From Gemmatimonadota bacterium (GTDB taxonomy: Bacteria; JBHIER01; G020348925): a stretch of 64,000 bases of DNA. Location: contig CP070758.1 of assembly GCA_020348925.1 (NCBI GenBank), positions 1,834,030 to 1,898,029 on the forward strand, written 5' to 3'. Positions 37,901-46,328 of the stretch are shown in pieces. The translations under genes were made by a program, and so were the position numbers. Each line of letters begins with the position of its first letter. Positions within the stretch are counted from its first letter, which is position 1. The notes under the pieces are model-generated. The model did no database searches. It was given only the letters and a program-made list of their open reading frames with translations, and had not been told where the DNA came from.

Positions 37901-39522
37901 CGGTTTTTGTGACGCTGGAAGCCCTGCCGTTGACGTCGAGCGGCAAGGTGGACCGCGGGGCGCTTCCTGTACCTGGTCAGAGACGACCTGAGCTGGAAGT
38001 GACCTTTGCCCCTCCCAGGACGTCTGTTGAAGAAATGCTGAGGGGGATCTGGACCGAGGTCCTCGGTCTTGAGCAGGTCGGTATCCGCGACAACTTCTTT
38101 GAGCTGGGAGGACATTCTCTGCTGGCTGTGAAACTGGTGTCGAGGATGTCGCTGGCGCTGAATCGCGAAATATCGGTCAGGTTTCTCTTTCAACACCCCA
38201 CCATTGCCGACTGCAGCGAAGCGATAGAGAATCTTCACCAGGCTGGTGAATCCCCGCAGGCTCAGGAGTATAGTGGTGTCTCCTCCCTCCCTCACGGTGG
38301 ACCCTCTGAACTCTCCCTGTCACCCTTCCTGCAGATCGAGCACCGCCCACTCTTACCATTGTTTACAGAGGGGAAGATTCCTCCTGTTGATGCGGCGGCT
38401 CTGGGATATTTTCCCGACAGTCTTCTGAGGCGCACTGATGTGACCCGCGATGAAATAATTGATAGGTGGTGTGACGGCCACCCGTCCTTGAAAGTTCACA
38501 TCGAGACCTCTTTAGGCCGAATTGCCCTCATACTGCTGCCTCGATTTCATTCCGAGCTGTACAAAGATGAGGACGACCTCGTGCGGGTCATTCTCGAAGC
38601 GCTGGAACTGGCTGTTCGGACTGGGGCAAGCACTGTCTCTCTTTCAGGACTGATCCCTTCGGCCACGGACTACGGTCGCTCCATCGAGGCAGCACGCTCC
38701 AAGCGGGTGGATGTGCCGATGATTACCACCGGACACGCTACAACCGCCGCCACAGTCGTGTTGGCTGTAAAAAAGATTTTACATGAAGGCGGGCGGGACC
38801 TGGCCCGGGAGCGGGTTGGGTTCCTGGGTTTGGGATCCATCGGGCAGGCGACCCTTCGTCTGATGCTGAACTGTCTGCCCCATCCACTGGAGATCACACT
38901 GTGTGATGTCTACAGCAAGCTCGATTTCCTGGAAAGAATCCGGCGGGAGCTCATCGATGATTTGGGATTTCAAGGTCCCGTCCGGCTCAGTCAATCACGG
39001 CTGGACGTACCACCGGAGTTTGATGAGGCCAGCCTGATCGTCGGGGCCACCAATGTACCCGACATTCTGGATATCCGGCGCGTCAATCCCGGAACAATGA
39101 TGGTTGATGATTCCGGACCTCATTGTTTCGTTGTCAGGAATGCTATCAGACGTCTTCAGGAGCAGGAAGATATTCTCTTTACCGAAGGCGGAGTGCTCCG
39201 ATCGCCGCATCCCATCCGTCAGCTCAGATACGTACCGCGTTCGGAGGAAAAAATGATGGATCCTGCCCAGAGGGAAGCCCTTATGAATTTCAATCCCTTT
39301 CACATAACGGGTTGTGTTCTCTCCGGCCTCCTTTCCTCACGCTTTGAGGACCTCCCGCCGACGGTGGGACTCGTCGACGATCAATCATGCAATGCGCACT
39401 ACGATCGGCTCAGTCGATTAGGATTTCAAGGCGCCGACCTAACTTGTGAGAGCTACGTGCTTCCCGAAAAATCGATTCACAGCTTCCGGAACCGTTTCGG
39501 GGGAGTGGACCAGGATGAGTGA
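34948..39522 (+). CDS. NRPS C-A-T module fused to an acyl-ACP-reductase-like (AAR) domain
   Basis: Condensation domain (about 45-480; HHIVSDE, with Glu for the final Gly), adenylation domain (about 505-990; LYTSGSTGRPK, NHYGPSETH; by-eye pocket D-A-M-N-I-T-H-V-V plus Lys) and carrier domain (Ser1057 in ELGGHSLLAV). After it come about 400 further residues unlike any usual NRPS release domain. They match the layout of cyanobacterial fatty acyl-ACP reductase: GASTVSLSGLIPS, TTGHATTAATVV, a Rossmann loop GLGSIG (1294-1299), TMMVDDSGP and ITGCVLSGLLSSRFE. The residue equal to the catalytic Cys of that enzyme is Thr1383; Cys1393 lies nearby. Likely acts on the carrier-bound chain with a nicotinamide cofactor. 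Overlaps the next gene by eight bases. Confidence 0.85.
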   Translation: MKNIDNHIEGQRLELSPAKRVFLERLMRGEGRREDPSSLIPKRTEQSPAPLSFAQQRLWFLDQLEPHNPAYTVPIAMRLKGRLNVAALEQSLNEIVRRHEVLRTTFSMVAGQPVQVIAASLNLHVTVVDVREFPEAARETEAGKIIAEEVQRRFDLSQDPLVRVHLLRLEEEVHILLIIMHHIVSDEWSMRIFFQELSILYKALVRGEPWSLPELPIQYADFAVWQRKWLRGDFLDTQRSYWREHVAGMPRVLELPTDRPRPVVQTYRGGHHSLVLSRNATHLLKRLSQQEGATLFMTLLSVFKTLLFHYTGQEDIFVGTPVANRSRTEIEGLIGFFTNTLVLRTDLSGNPTFRELMRRAREVCLGAYTHQDVPFEKLVEELKPERNLNYSPLFQVMFVFQDETAFVPELPGVRVSMMQVDSGTSKFDLTLFMQEEEGGLRATVEYSSDLFDAATIRRMLRHLEVLVEGIVTDPDRRLTELPLLTEVERHRLLVEWNKTQSDYPADVCVHQLFEVQAEQRPDGIAVVFEDQHLTYRELNARANQLAHYLKERGVGPDVPVGIFAGRSLDIVIGLLGILKAGGVYVPLDPCYPKDRLAFQLQDTCVPHLLTQKRLMPELPEHNVNVICLDSHWDIIAQEGIDNTVSGAQPENLIYILYTSGSTGRPKGVAIPHGSIVNLITWQLHQTDLPQGAKTLQYNSFSFDACFMDIFMSWCSGDTLFIVPEPVRQDITGLARFIADHGIERLNLPFIVLEHLATMWDAGEKPPQCMREIISTAEQLHVSQPLRRLFAQLPHCLLFNHYGPSETHVVTAFALTGPPGNWPEFPAIGRPIANTRTYILDISFCPVPVGLPGDLYIGGVSLARGYLDRPELTAERFVPNPFGDESEARIYKTGDVARYSPDGNIEYLGRMDHQVKLRGFRIELGEIEAVLNQHSGVKEAVVLAREGWAQEKRLVAYVVPNQTGALLSSELRGFLKQKLPEYMVPSVFVTLEALPLTSSGKVDRGALPVPGQRRPELEVTFAPPRTSVEEMLRGIWTEVLGLEQVGIRDNFFELGGHSLLAVKLVSRMSLALNREISVRFLFQHPTIADCSEAIENLHQAGESPQAQEYSGVSSLPHGGPSELSLSPFLQIEHRPLLPLFTEGKIPPVDAAALGYFPDSLLRRTDVTRDEIIDRWCDGHPSLKVHIETSLGRIALILLPRFHSELYKDEDDLVRVILEALELAVRTGASTVSLSGLIPSATDYGRSIEAARSKRVDVPMITTGHATTAATVVLAVKKILHEGGRDLARERVGFLGLGSIGQATLRLMLNCLPHPLEITLCDVYSKLDFLERIRRELIDDLGFQGPVRLSQSRLDVPPEFDEASLIVGATNVPDILDIRRVNPGTMMVDDSGPHCFVVRNAIRRLQEQEDILFTEGGVLRSPHPIRQLRYVPRSEEKMMDPAQREALMNFNPFHITGCVLSGLLSSRFEDLPPTVGLVDDQSCNAHYDRLSRLGFQGADLTCESYVLPEKSIHSFRNRFGGVDQDE

Positions 39523-42500
39523 ACGATCACCCCTCTACCCCACGTCCTGTGCTCAGCAGCAACTGTGGTTTCAGGCCCAGTTGGATCCGGAGAGTCACGT
39601 TTCTAATATTGCCTCCGCGGTGCGCTTGCATGGTTCCCTCCGTGTACCGGCGTTGGAGCGGAGTCTCGATGAGATTGCTCGACGCCACAAAGCCTTGCGG
39701 ACGACTTTCCTGACCAGAGCGGGACAACTCAAACAGGTTGTGGCACAATCCTCAATACCGCGGTTACCGGTACACGACCTGACGGTGTTCCCTGAGAGTG
39801 AGCGGGAGGATGAAGCCAGACGACTGCTCACAGAGAAAGCGCGTCGCCCTTTTGATCTGGCCACAGGTCCACTTTTTTTGGCAGGCATACTCCGGCTGGG
39901 GGTGGATGATCATATCCTTTTTACAGTAATGCACCGAATCATCGCGGATAATTGGTCCTTGGGTATATTTTTTCAGGAATTCTTTATTCTTTACGAGGCT
40001 TACTCCACCGGAAAATCCTCGCCCCTTCCGGAGCTCACTACGCAGTATCACAAGTTTGCTCAGTGGCAATGTAAGTGGATGAAGAGCAAATCAGCCGAGG
40101 AACAGCTCTCATATTGGAAACAGCGACTCGCTCATGTTCCGTTCACGGTGAATCTCCCTACCGACGGCTCACGTCACGGCTCGCGACGAATCCACCAGGG
40201 TGCAACGCAGTCACTGATGCTGCCTGAATCACTGTCTCACTCCCTCAGAGCCCTGAGCCATCAGGAGGAGGTTACCTTACCCACTATTTTACTGGCCGCC
40301 TGGCACGTGCTGCTGTATCGCTACACGAATCAGGGTGAGATTGTCGTCGGATTTACCACTGAAGGCCGCAGGCGCTCGGGGATGGAGGAACCGATTGGAT
40401 TATGTAGCAATATCCTGGCCCTGCGAATGCCGCCAGTGCGAGACAATCCTGCTTTCAGGGAGCTGCTGAAGCGGATGCGCGGAGTGATCCTGGAAGCGTA
40501 TGCCAACCAGGATGTACCCTTTGAGAATGTGATGGAGGAACTGCAATCGCAAGGGGACTTGGACCGCACGCCTCAGTTTCAGGTCGCCTTCCAATTCGAT
40601 CATCGCCCTGATGTGGCTTCAAAGCCGCACGGCTTGGACGTGAAAGACTTCGAGTTTGAAAAAGGAATTTCAAGGCATGATGTAACCCTGAAGATTGTAG
40701 AGAAGGTGGAAGAACTCTCCTGCTCTTTCGAGTACAACACCGACCTGTTTGAGGCGACGACCATCGCCCGGATGGGATGGCATTTCAAGAGATTGTTGGA
40801 AGGCATTGTAGATCAGCCGGATGAGGTCATCTCGGATTTGCCGCTGTTGACGGAAGGCGAATGGCATCAACTCCTTGTGGAGTGGAATACGGTTCGAGTC
40901 GAGAACTTTAAGGAGGAATTTTATCATCGGAGTTTTGAGTTTCAAGCCGAACGATTGTCAGACGCGGTGGCGGTCGTGTTTGAGGGTGAGCACTTGACAT
41001 ATCAGGAGTTGAATGTGCGAGCAAACCAATTGGCGCACTATTTACAAGCTCTGGGTGTAGGACCTGACGTACTTGTAGGGATGTGTATGGAGCGTTCTCC
41101 GGAGTTGGTCGTTGGAGTGCTCGCAACTCTCAAGGCAGGCGGGGCTTGCGTGCCTCTGGATCCGACATTTCCAGAGGACTGGTTTGCTTTTGTCTTGGAA
41201 GACACGGATGTTCAGGTCGTATTAACGCAAGACCGTTTGCTCAAGAAGCTTGCCGGGCACACAGGTCATGTGATCTGTTTGGATTCGGCCCAGGAGAACT
41301 GGGATCGAGAAAGCACAGAAAATCCGGTTCGTGATATAACGAGCGAAAATTTATCATTTGTGTACTACACCTCCGGCTCAACAGGTATTCCCAAAGCCGT
41401 GATGCAGCCGTACCGCAAAGTTGACACAACCGAGTCACTTGTTTCATTTACAGAAGAGGATCGACATCTGTTCAAAGCATCCATCGGCTTTACTCCCTTC
41501 GGTGCTGAGATTCTCACGCCTTTGATGACGGGTGGAAAAATGATTATTGCTGAGCCGGGACGGAGTCAGGACAGCACCTATCTCGTTCCATTGATTACCA
41601 AGCATACGGTGACGTATATCAGTGTTGTGCCTGCGATGCTACGAATGCTTCTGGAGCAGGATGAAATTGAAACATGTCGTAGCCTGAAACATGTCCTTTC
41701 CTTCGGTGAACCATTGCCCCATGACCTCCGAGAGCGCTTTTTCACTCGGACGGCTGCGAACCTGTACGTCTTATACGGCACCACCGAAGCACCCAGCGCG
41801 ACCTTCAAGATGTGCCAGCGCGGGGATGATGCATCGAGTAGTGGCGGTTTCTCCATAGGTCGGCGCCTGTCCGGAAACCGGATCCATATTATGTCTCTCA
41901 TGGGCGGGATGCAACCGGTTCCCATTGGCGTGCCGGGAGAGCTCTGTTGCAGCGGTTTTAACCTGGCTCGAGGGTATCTCAACCGTCCAGACTTGACTGC
42001 GGAGAGGTTCGTTCCAGATCCCGTCGGTGATGAGCCGGGAGCGCGCCTATATAAAACCGGAGACTTGGCTCGCTACCTGCCTGATGGGAACATCGAGTTC
42101 CTCGGCCGTATCGATCACCAGGTGAAACTCCGCGGCCTCCGTATCGAGCTTGCAGAGATCGAGGCAATACTGAGGCAGCACGTGACTGTCTTCGAGGTCG
42201 CCGTCGTGATGAGGGAAGACGAACCCGGGAATAACCGACTTGCAGCCTACGTGGTTCCCAATCAAGGGTCTACAATTTCCATCAGCGAACTCCGAAGTTT
42301 CCTAAGGGTGAAGCTTCCCGAGTACATGGTGCCTTCCGCTTTTGTTGAGCTGGATGCACTGTCCCTGACACGCAACGGGAAAATTGATCGTCAGGCTCTG
42401 CCAGCACCCGACAGGGTCAGACCCGAACAGGGAAGAGCTTTCATTGCACCTCGGGATGCGCTGGAAAATCACCTGGTAAAGATATGGGAAAAGCTTCTGG

Positions 42501-43516
42501 GCATCAAACCCATCGGTGTCAGGGACAGCTTCTTCGATCTGGGCGGACATTCACTTCTCGCAGTGCGCTTGTTCGCACAGATCGAAAAGATGCTTGATAA
42601 AAAACTTTCCCTGGCAAATCTCCTCGAGGCACCGACGGTTGAGCAGCTCGCTGGCCTTCTTCGCCAGGAAGGCGAGCCAGCACACTGGTCTTCATTAGTG
42701 GCCATTCAATCCGAAGGCACCAAACTGCCCTTCTTCTGGGTACCTCCGGCCGCGGCTGATGTCATCAGCTTGGCAGATCTCGCCAGGCATCTGGGACCGG
42801 ATCGACCCTTCTATGGACTCCAACCTCTGGGATTGGAGGGGAATCAATCTCCCCATGCCCACGTTGAGGAGATGGCCGCCCATTATATAAAAGAAATACG
42901 CAACATTCAGTCTGAAGGTCCTTATCTTTTGGGAGGAATCTGTTTCGGAGGCATTGTGGCGTTCGAGATGGCTTGCCGGCTTCATGAGCAAAATGACTCT
43001 GTGGCTTTCCTTGCTCTCTTGGATTCCAGTCAGCCACCCCCCCTGATATCGCTGCGGGATTATGTTCCCCGTTTACTCCTCCACCATTTACCGAGGGGAC
43101 AATTGACCTACTGTCTCAAGAAAGACCTGAGAGAGAAGGGAACAAAGTGGAAATGGAAGCTGTCCCGGAGTCATGGAGGCCGCCGTTTCTACAGGGTGTG
43201 GAATGTTCATGAAACGGCACGGAGAGCATACGTACCCCGTCCTTATCCGGGTCGGATCACCCTCTTTGAGAGCCGCGAATTTCGCATTCGTTTTCCCGAT
43301 TACGAGGCCCGGTGGTCCGCGCTGACCGAGGAGGGTTTGGATTGTCACACCATAGCGTGCGATCATGGCGATTTCCTGCATGAACCCTATGTCCGGATCG
43401 TCGCCGAGAAATTGAAAAACTGCCTCGAGGGTGTACCCTCTCAGAACGATGCTGGGAGAAATAAAAAGACTGCGTTGTCAAGAGCCCCCATTATAAACAG
43501 GGAGTTGTTAGGTTGA
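39515..43516 (+). CDS. NRPS terminal module of line 4, degenerate C, A, T, TE
   Basis: Condensation domain (about 5-440) with the motif changed to H140-R-I-I-A-D-N146: the second, catalytic His is Arg141 and the Gly is Asn, so condensation is probably lost or altered. Adenylation domain (about 465-950): YYTSGSTGIPK present, Asp235 position is Thr660 (GFTPFGAE), core motif YGTTEAP. Carrier domain (about 980-1045, DLGGHSLLAV). Thioesterase (about 1060-1310) with Cys1143 in GGICFGG, LLDSSQ and CDHGDFLHEPYV. ATG 39515 has GGGAG nine bases upstream and overlaps the previous stop; the open frame reaches back to 39446. The TE is a close relative of those at 7697 and 15575. Confidence 0.88.
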   Translation: MSERSPLYPTSCAQQQLWFQAQLDPESHVSNIASAVRLHGSLRVPALERSLDEIARRHKALRTTFLTRAGQLKQVVAQSSIPRLPVHDLTVFPESEREDEARRLLTEKARRPFDLATGPLFLAGILRLGVDDHILFTVMHRIIADNWSLGIFFQEFFILYEAYSTGKSSPLPELTTQYHKFAQWQCKWMKSKSAEEQLSYWKQRLAHVPFTVNLPTDGSRHGSRRIHQGATQSLMLPESLSHSLRALSHQEEVTLPTILLAAWHVLLYRYTNQGEIVVGFTTEGRRRSGMEEPIGLCSNILALRMPPVRDNPAFRELLKRMRGVILEAYANQDVPFENVMEELQSQGDLDRTPQFQVAFQFDHRPDVASKPHGLDVKDFEFEKGISRHDVTLKIVEKVEELSCSFEYNTDLFEATTIARMGWHFKRLLEGIVDQPDEVISDLPLLTEGEWHQLLVEWNTVRVENFKEEFYHRSFEFQAERLSDAVAVVFEGEHLTYQELNVRANQLAHYLQALGVGPDVLVGMCMERSPELVVGVLATLKAGGACVPLDPTFPEDWFAFVLEDTDVQVVLTQDRLLKKLAGHTGHVICLDSAQENWDRESTENPVRDITSENLSFVYYTSGSTGIPKAVMQPYRKVDTTESLVSFTEEDRHLFKASIGFTPFGAEILTPLMTGGKMIIAEPGRSQDSTYLVPLITKHTVTYISVVPAMLRMLLEQDEIETCRSLKHVLSFGEPLPHDLRERFFTRTAANLYVLYGTTEAPSATFKMCQRGDDASSSGGFSIGRRLSGNRIHIMSLMGGMQPVPIGVPGELCCSGFNLARGYLNRPDLTAERFVPDPVGDEPGARLYKTGDLARYLPDGNIEFLGRIDHQVKLRGLRIELAEIEAILRQHVTVFEVAVVMREDEPGNNRLAAYVVPNQGSTISISELRSFLRVKLPEYMVPSAFVELDALSLTRNGKIDRQALPAPDRVRPEQGRAFIAPRDALENHLVKIWEKLLGIKPIGVRDSFFDLGGHSLLAVRLFAQIEKMLDKKLSLANLLEAPTVEQLAGLLRQEGEPAHWSSLVAIQSEGTKLPFFWVPPAAADVISLADLARHLGPDRPFYGLQPLGLEGNQSPHAHVEEMAAHYIKEIRNIQSEGPYLLGGICFGGIVAFEMACRLHEQNDSVAFLALLDSSQPPPLISLRDYVPRLLLHHLPRGQLTYCLKKDLREKGTKWKWKLSRSHGGRRFYRVWNVHETARRAYVPRPYPGRITLFESREFRIRFPDYEARWSALTEEGLDCHTIACDHGDFLHEPYVRIVAEKLKNCLEGVPSQNDAGRNKKTALSRAPIINRELLG

Positions 43517-45030
43517 AGAGAGATTCCGTTCGGCCCGAGAGTCGAGGTTCAGCGTTCACGCAACAGAACTATTCCCCTGGGGGTGCGATGATTGGGGGAA
43601 CGCTGGTACTCACGGGATCCCGGATGGTCTTTTTTGTGTGTGGTTACATTGTCCACGTTTTCCTGGCGAGATATTTACAGCCACAGTTGTTTGGCGTCTG
43701 GGGAGTCATTCTCGGAATCCTGACCGTCTATCAGATGATCGTAATGTCAGGACCTTCGAAGGCCATTTCAAAATTTACAGCGGAAAGAGCAGATCAAGCT
43801 CGATCGATTCAAAATCAGGGGTTGAAGATCCAGATCATTTTATCCGGCATACTGTGCGTATTCATGGGCATCGCAGCACACTGGATTGCGCGGCTACTCA
43901 AAGATTTGACACTGACTCCATATATTCGCGCCACAGTCTTTTTCTTTCCTGTCTATGCCTTGTATGCGGTCTATCTGGGTACGCTCAATGGGCTGCGTGC
44001 CTTTGATCGACAAGCACTGGTCATGACAGCTTACTCCTTGCTGCGAATGATAGGAATCGTGGCTCTCGTTCTGTTGGGCTACCGGGTGTACGGGGTACTG
44101 GGTGGCAGTTGGCTGGCCATGTTCGTAGCAATCTTCATCGCTCGTCGTTTCTGCACGTGTCCGGTAGCAGATCATACCTTTGAAGGGCAGCGAATTATTC
44201 GGTTCGCTCTTCCCGTGAGCTTCTTCGCCCTGGCCTTGGCCGCTTTTTCAAATCTCGACATTTTCCTTCTCAAAGCTCTCCTGGGAAGTAATGAGGATGT
44301 GGGGTTCTACACGGCCGCCGTCGTTCTTGTCAAAGTACCGTATCTGTTGCTCTTCGGGCTCAATACGACGCTGTTTCCGGTGGTGGCGCAATCCTTGTGG
44401 GACCCTACGTACTCCAAAGCGAAATTCTATATCAGCCGCTCACTGCGCTATGCTCTCCTCATCGTAACACCCACTGCGTTTGTAACAGCGGCCACTTCGA
44501 GAGAATTGATCCTCCTTATATACACATCACAATACATCTCCGCCTCGGAACCGCTCCGGATCCTCATTTTCGGGTATGTTTTTGCTTCGATCTTTATGAT
44601 CGCGTCAACAGTAATTATGGCCGTGGGGAAACCGAGGATCGCCATGGGTATCGTGTTCCTGATGGTTGGTTTGGACTTTGTACTCAATTATGCATTGATC
44701 CCCCAGTTCGGATTGACCGGTGCCGCGCTGGCGACATCTGCGGCCGCATTCATCGGCGTTTTCGGAGGACTGGCGTATATCTTTCGAAGATTCGGTCAAC
44801 TCTTGAATCCCATATCACTTGTAAAAATCACCGGTGTCTCAATTGGACTCTGTGTGCCTTGTGTTTTTTTCGATATGAGGGGCATGTGGTTATTGATATA
44901 TTACGCGGTTGCGATCGTTCTCTATATTGGTTTCCTGGCTCTTCTCAAGGAGCTCGGAGAAGAGGAATGGTCGATTTTCAAACGCGCCTTTGTTCCACAG
45001 ACAGTCCGGAAGCGCCACAACGGATCATGA
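43513..45030 (+). CDS. Oligosaccharide/lipid flippase (Wzx/MATE-like polysaccharide biosynthesis protein)
   Basis: A 505-residue integral membrane protein with 12-14 hydrophobic helices spread evenly and an opening GGAMIGGTLVLTGSRMVFFVCGYIVHVFLARYLQPQLFG typical of the MOP flippase superfamily. Relatives move lipid-linked sugars or lipopeptides across the inner membrane. It starts at TTG 43513, overlapping the stop of the last synthetase (TTGA), so it is co-translated with the terminal module and probably exports the product or its lipid-linked precursor. A glycosyltransferase gene follows six bases later. Confidence 0.8.
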   Translation: MKRDSVRPESRGSAFTQQNYSPGGAMIGGTLVLTGSRMVFFVCGYIVHVFLARYLQPQLFGVWGVILGILTVYQMIVMSGPSKAISKFTAERADQARSIQNQGLKIQIILSGILCVFMGIAAHWIARLLKDLTLTPYIRATVFFFPVYALYAVYLGTLNGLRAFDRQALVMTAYSLLRMIGIVALVLLGYRVYGVLGGSWLAMFVAIFIARRFCTCPVADHTFEGQRIIRFALPVSFFALALAAFSNLDIFLLKALLGSNEDVGFYTAAVVLVKVPYLLLFGLNTTLFPVVAQSLWDPTYSKAKFYISRSLRYALLIVTPTAFVTAATSRELILLIYTSQYISASEPLRILIFGYVFASIFMIASTVIMAVGKPRIAMGIVFLMVGLDFVLNYALIPQFGLTGAALATSAAAFIGVFGGLAYIFRRFGQLLNPISLVKITGVSIGLCVPCVFFDMRGMWLLIYYAVAIVLYIGFLALLKELGEEEWSIFKRAFVPQTVRKRHNGS

Positions 45031-45036
45031 TGACCT

Positions 45037-46227
45037 ATGCAAAAAACGACGAATGAGAATAACCGAGCATTGGACACATCTGAAATTGACTCTCTCATCA
45101 TAGTCACCAGCTCTTATGTCTATGTGCCTGAGGATGTTCTTATCAACTCAGGTGTGTTTGTCCGGGACTTTGCGCGGGCGCTTACGGAGCGTGGTGTACG
45201 AGTGACCGTTGTGACGCAGCACAGGAGCGCAGCCGTGCTGGTGGATCCAGGCATTGAGGTGATCGCATATCCATGGTCCGGAATGGATCGACAGCCGGTG
45301 GAATTGAGTTTCCACAGGTTGTCGGATTACGGTCACATCTGGTCACTGCTGCATGGCGGGATCAATGCGCTGCGCGGAATCTCGGTTTCGGATCAGAAGG
45401 TGCGCTGTCTGTGCATGTGGGCTGTGCCAGCCGGGTATATGGCCATGAAGGCCCTCCGTGGAACGGGCGTTCCGTACGACGTGTGGTGCCTGGGATCGGA
45501 CATTTGGCATTACGGAGGCAAGCGGTTTTCGCGGTGGCTCATAAAAAAAATCTTGCGAAACGCCCAGCATCTTTTTGCGGATGGCTATGTTTTACGAGAT
45601 GATGTGCAGAGCCTTTCTCGGCGAAACTGCACATTTTTAGCCAGCTCTCGAATGTTATCGGGAGAGACGGAGATTGTACCCCGTCTCGTACCAGGCAAAC
45701 CCAATCTGCTTTTCATCGGTCGATGGCATCCGAACAAAGGTGTCGATCTCCTTCCGGAGACGATGCGCTTCTTGAAAAATATGGGAGTGGACGCCCATCT
45801 TCATCTCTTCGGTGGCGGAACGCTTCAAGAAGAGTTGAAGACATTGATCTCAAAACATGGAGTGGAGAACGATATCACCCTCCATGGGTATGCGGATTCC
45901 GGCGTGGCTGTCGCCTATCTCAAAGCCTGTGATGTCTTAATTATTCCCTCACGTATCGAGAGTATCCCTATTATATTTTCTGACGCGGTCAAATGCAGAA
46001 TTCCGGTGGTCGCGACTGACGTCGGTGATTTGGGAATGTTGATTCGGGAGCATCAAATCGGTGAAGTCGTTCGGCCGAATTCGCCATTGATGCTGGCCGA
46101 GGGTGTTCAACTCGTGTTGAAGAAAGATCGATCCTTTTTTTCTCAGCAAGCCCTGAGAGTAGCGCGGCGTTTCGATGTGAGGGCTGCTGCGATGACATAT
46201 CTTCAAATTATAAAAACAGGAGCATAA
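45037..46227 (+). CDS. Glycosyltransferase, GT4-like (GT-B fold)
   Basis: A 396-residue cytoplasmic or membrane-associated enzyme. The N-terminal acceptor half begins SLIIVTSSYVYVPEDVLINSGVFVRDFARAL. The donor half has NLLFIGRWHPNKGVDLL, LHLFGGG and the nucleotide-sugar motif IPSRIESIPIIFSDAV, a variant of the GT4 E-x7-E region with Asp at the second acidic position. It would transfer a sugar from a nucleotide donor to a lipid or peptide acceptor. It lies between the flippase and a sugar-type aminotransferase, suggesting that the product is glycosylated or made on a sugar-lipid. Confidence 0.8.
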   Translation: MQKTTNENNRALDTSEIDSLIIVTSSYVYVPEDVLINSGVFVRDFARALTERGVRVTVVTQHRSAAVLVDPGIEVIAYPWSGMDRQPVELSFHRLSDYGHIWSLLHGGINALRGISVSDQKVRCLCMWAVPAGYMAMKALRGTGVPYDVWCLGSDIWHYGGKRFSRWLIKKILRNAQHLFADGYVLRDDVQSLSRRNCTFLASSRMLSGETEIVPRLVPGKPNLLFIGRWHPNKGVDLLPETMRFLKNMGVDAHLHLFGGGTLQEELKTLISKHGVENDITLHGYADSGVAVAYLKACDVLIIPSRIESIPIIFSDAVKCRIPVVATDVGDLGMLIREHQIGEVVRPNSPLMLAEGVQLVLKKDRSFFSQQALRVARRFDVRAAAMTYLQIIKTGA

Positions 46228-46328
46228 CCATCCGAAAAACTGTCTCCCGGATGGTTACACTGATCAACGCGGAGAGAGACGGAACGTCAAAAGAGTGGAA
46301 AAATAGCCAGAACAAGGAAGTACTGTGT

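Noticed and set aside
4281-39522. Epimerisation, methylation or oxidation domains inside the synthetases
   Set aside because: All inter-motif distances are those of plain C, A, T and TE domains. No extra domain is visible apart from the reductase-like one at the end of the 34948 protein.
2346-43516. Siderophore assignment because of the TonB receptor
   Set aside because: No catechol, hydroxamate or salicylate genes, no Fur box and no iron-type ABC importer; the binding protein is NitT/TauT type.
4281-43516. Predicting amino acids from the A-domain pockets
   Set aside because: The residues could be read by eye, but none matched a code I can recall with confidence. The predicted peptide is left open.
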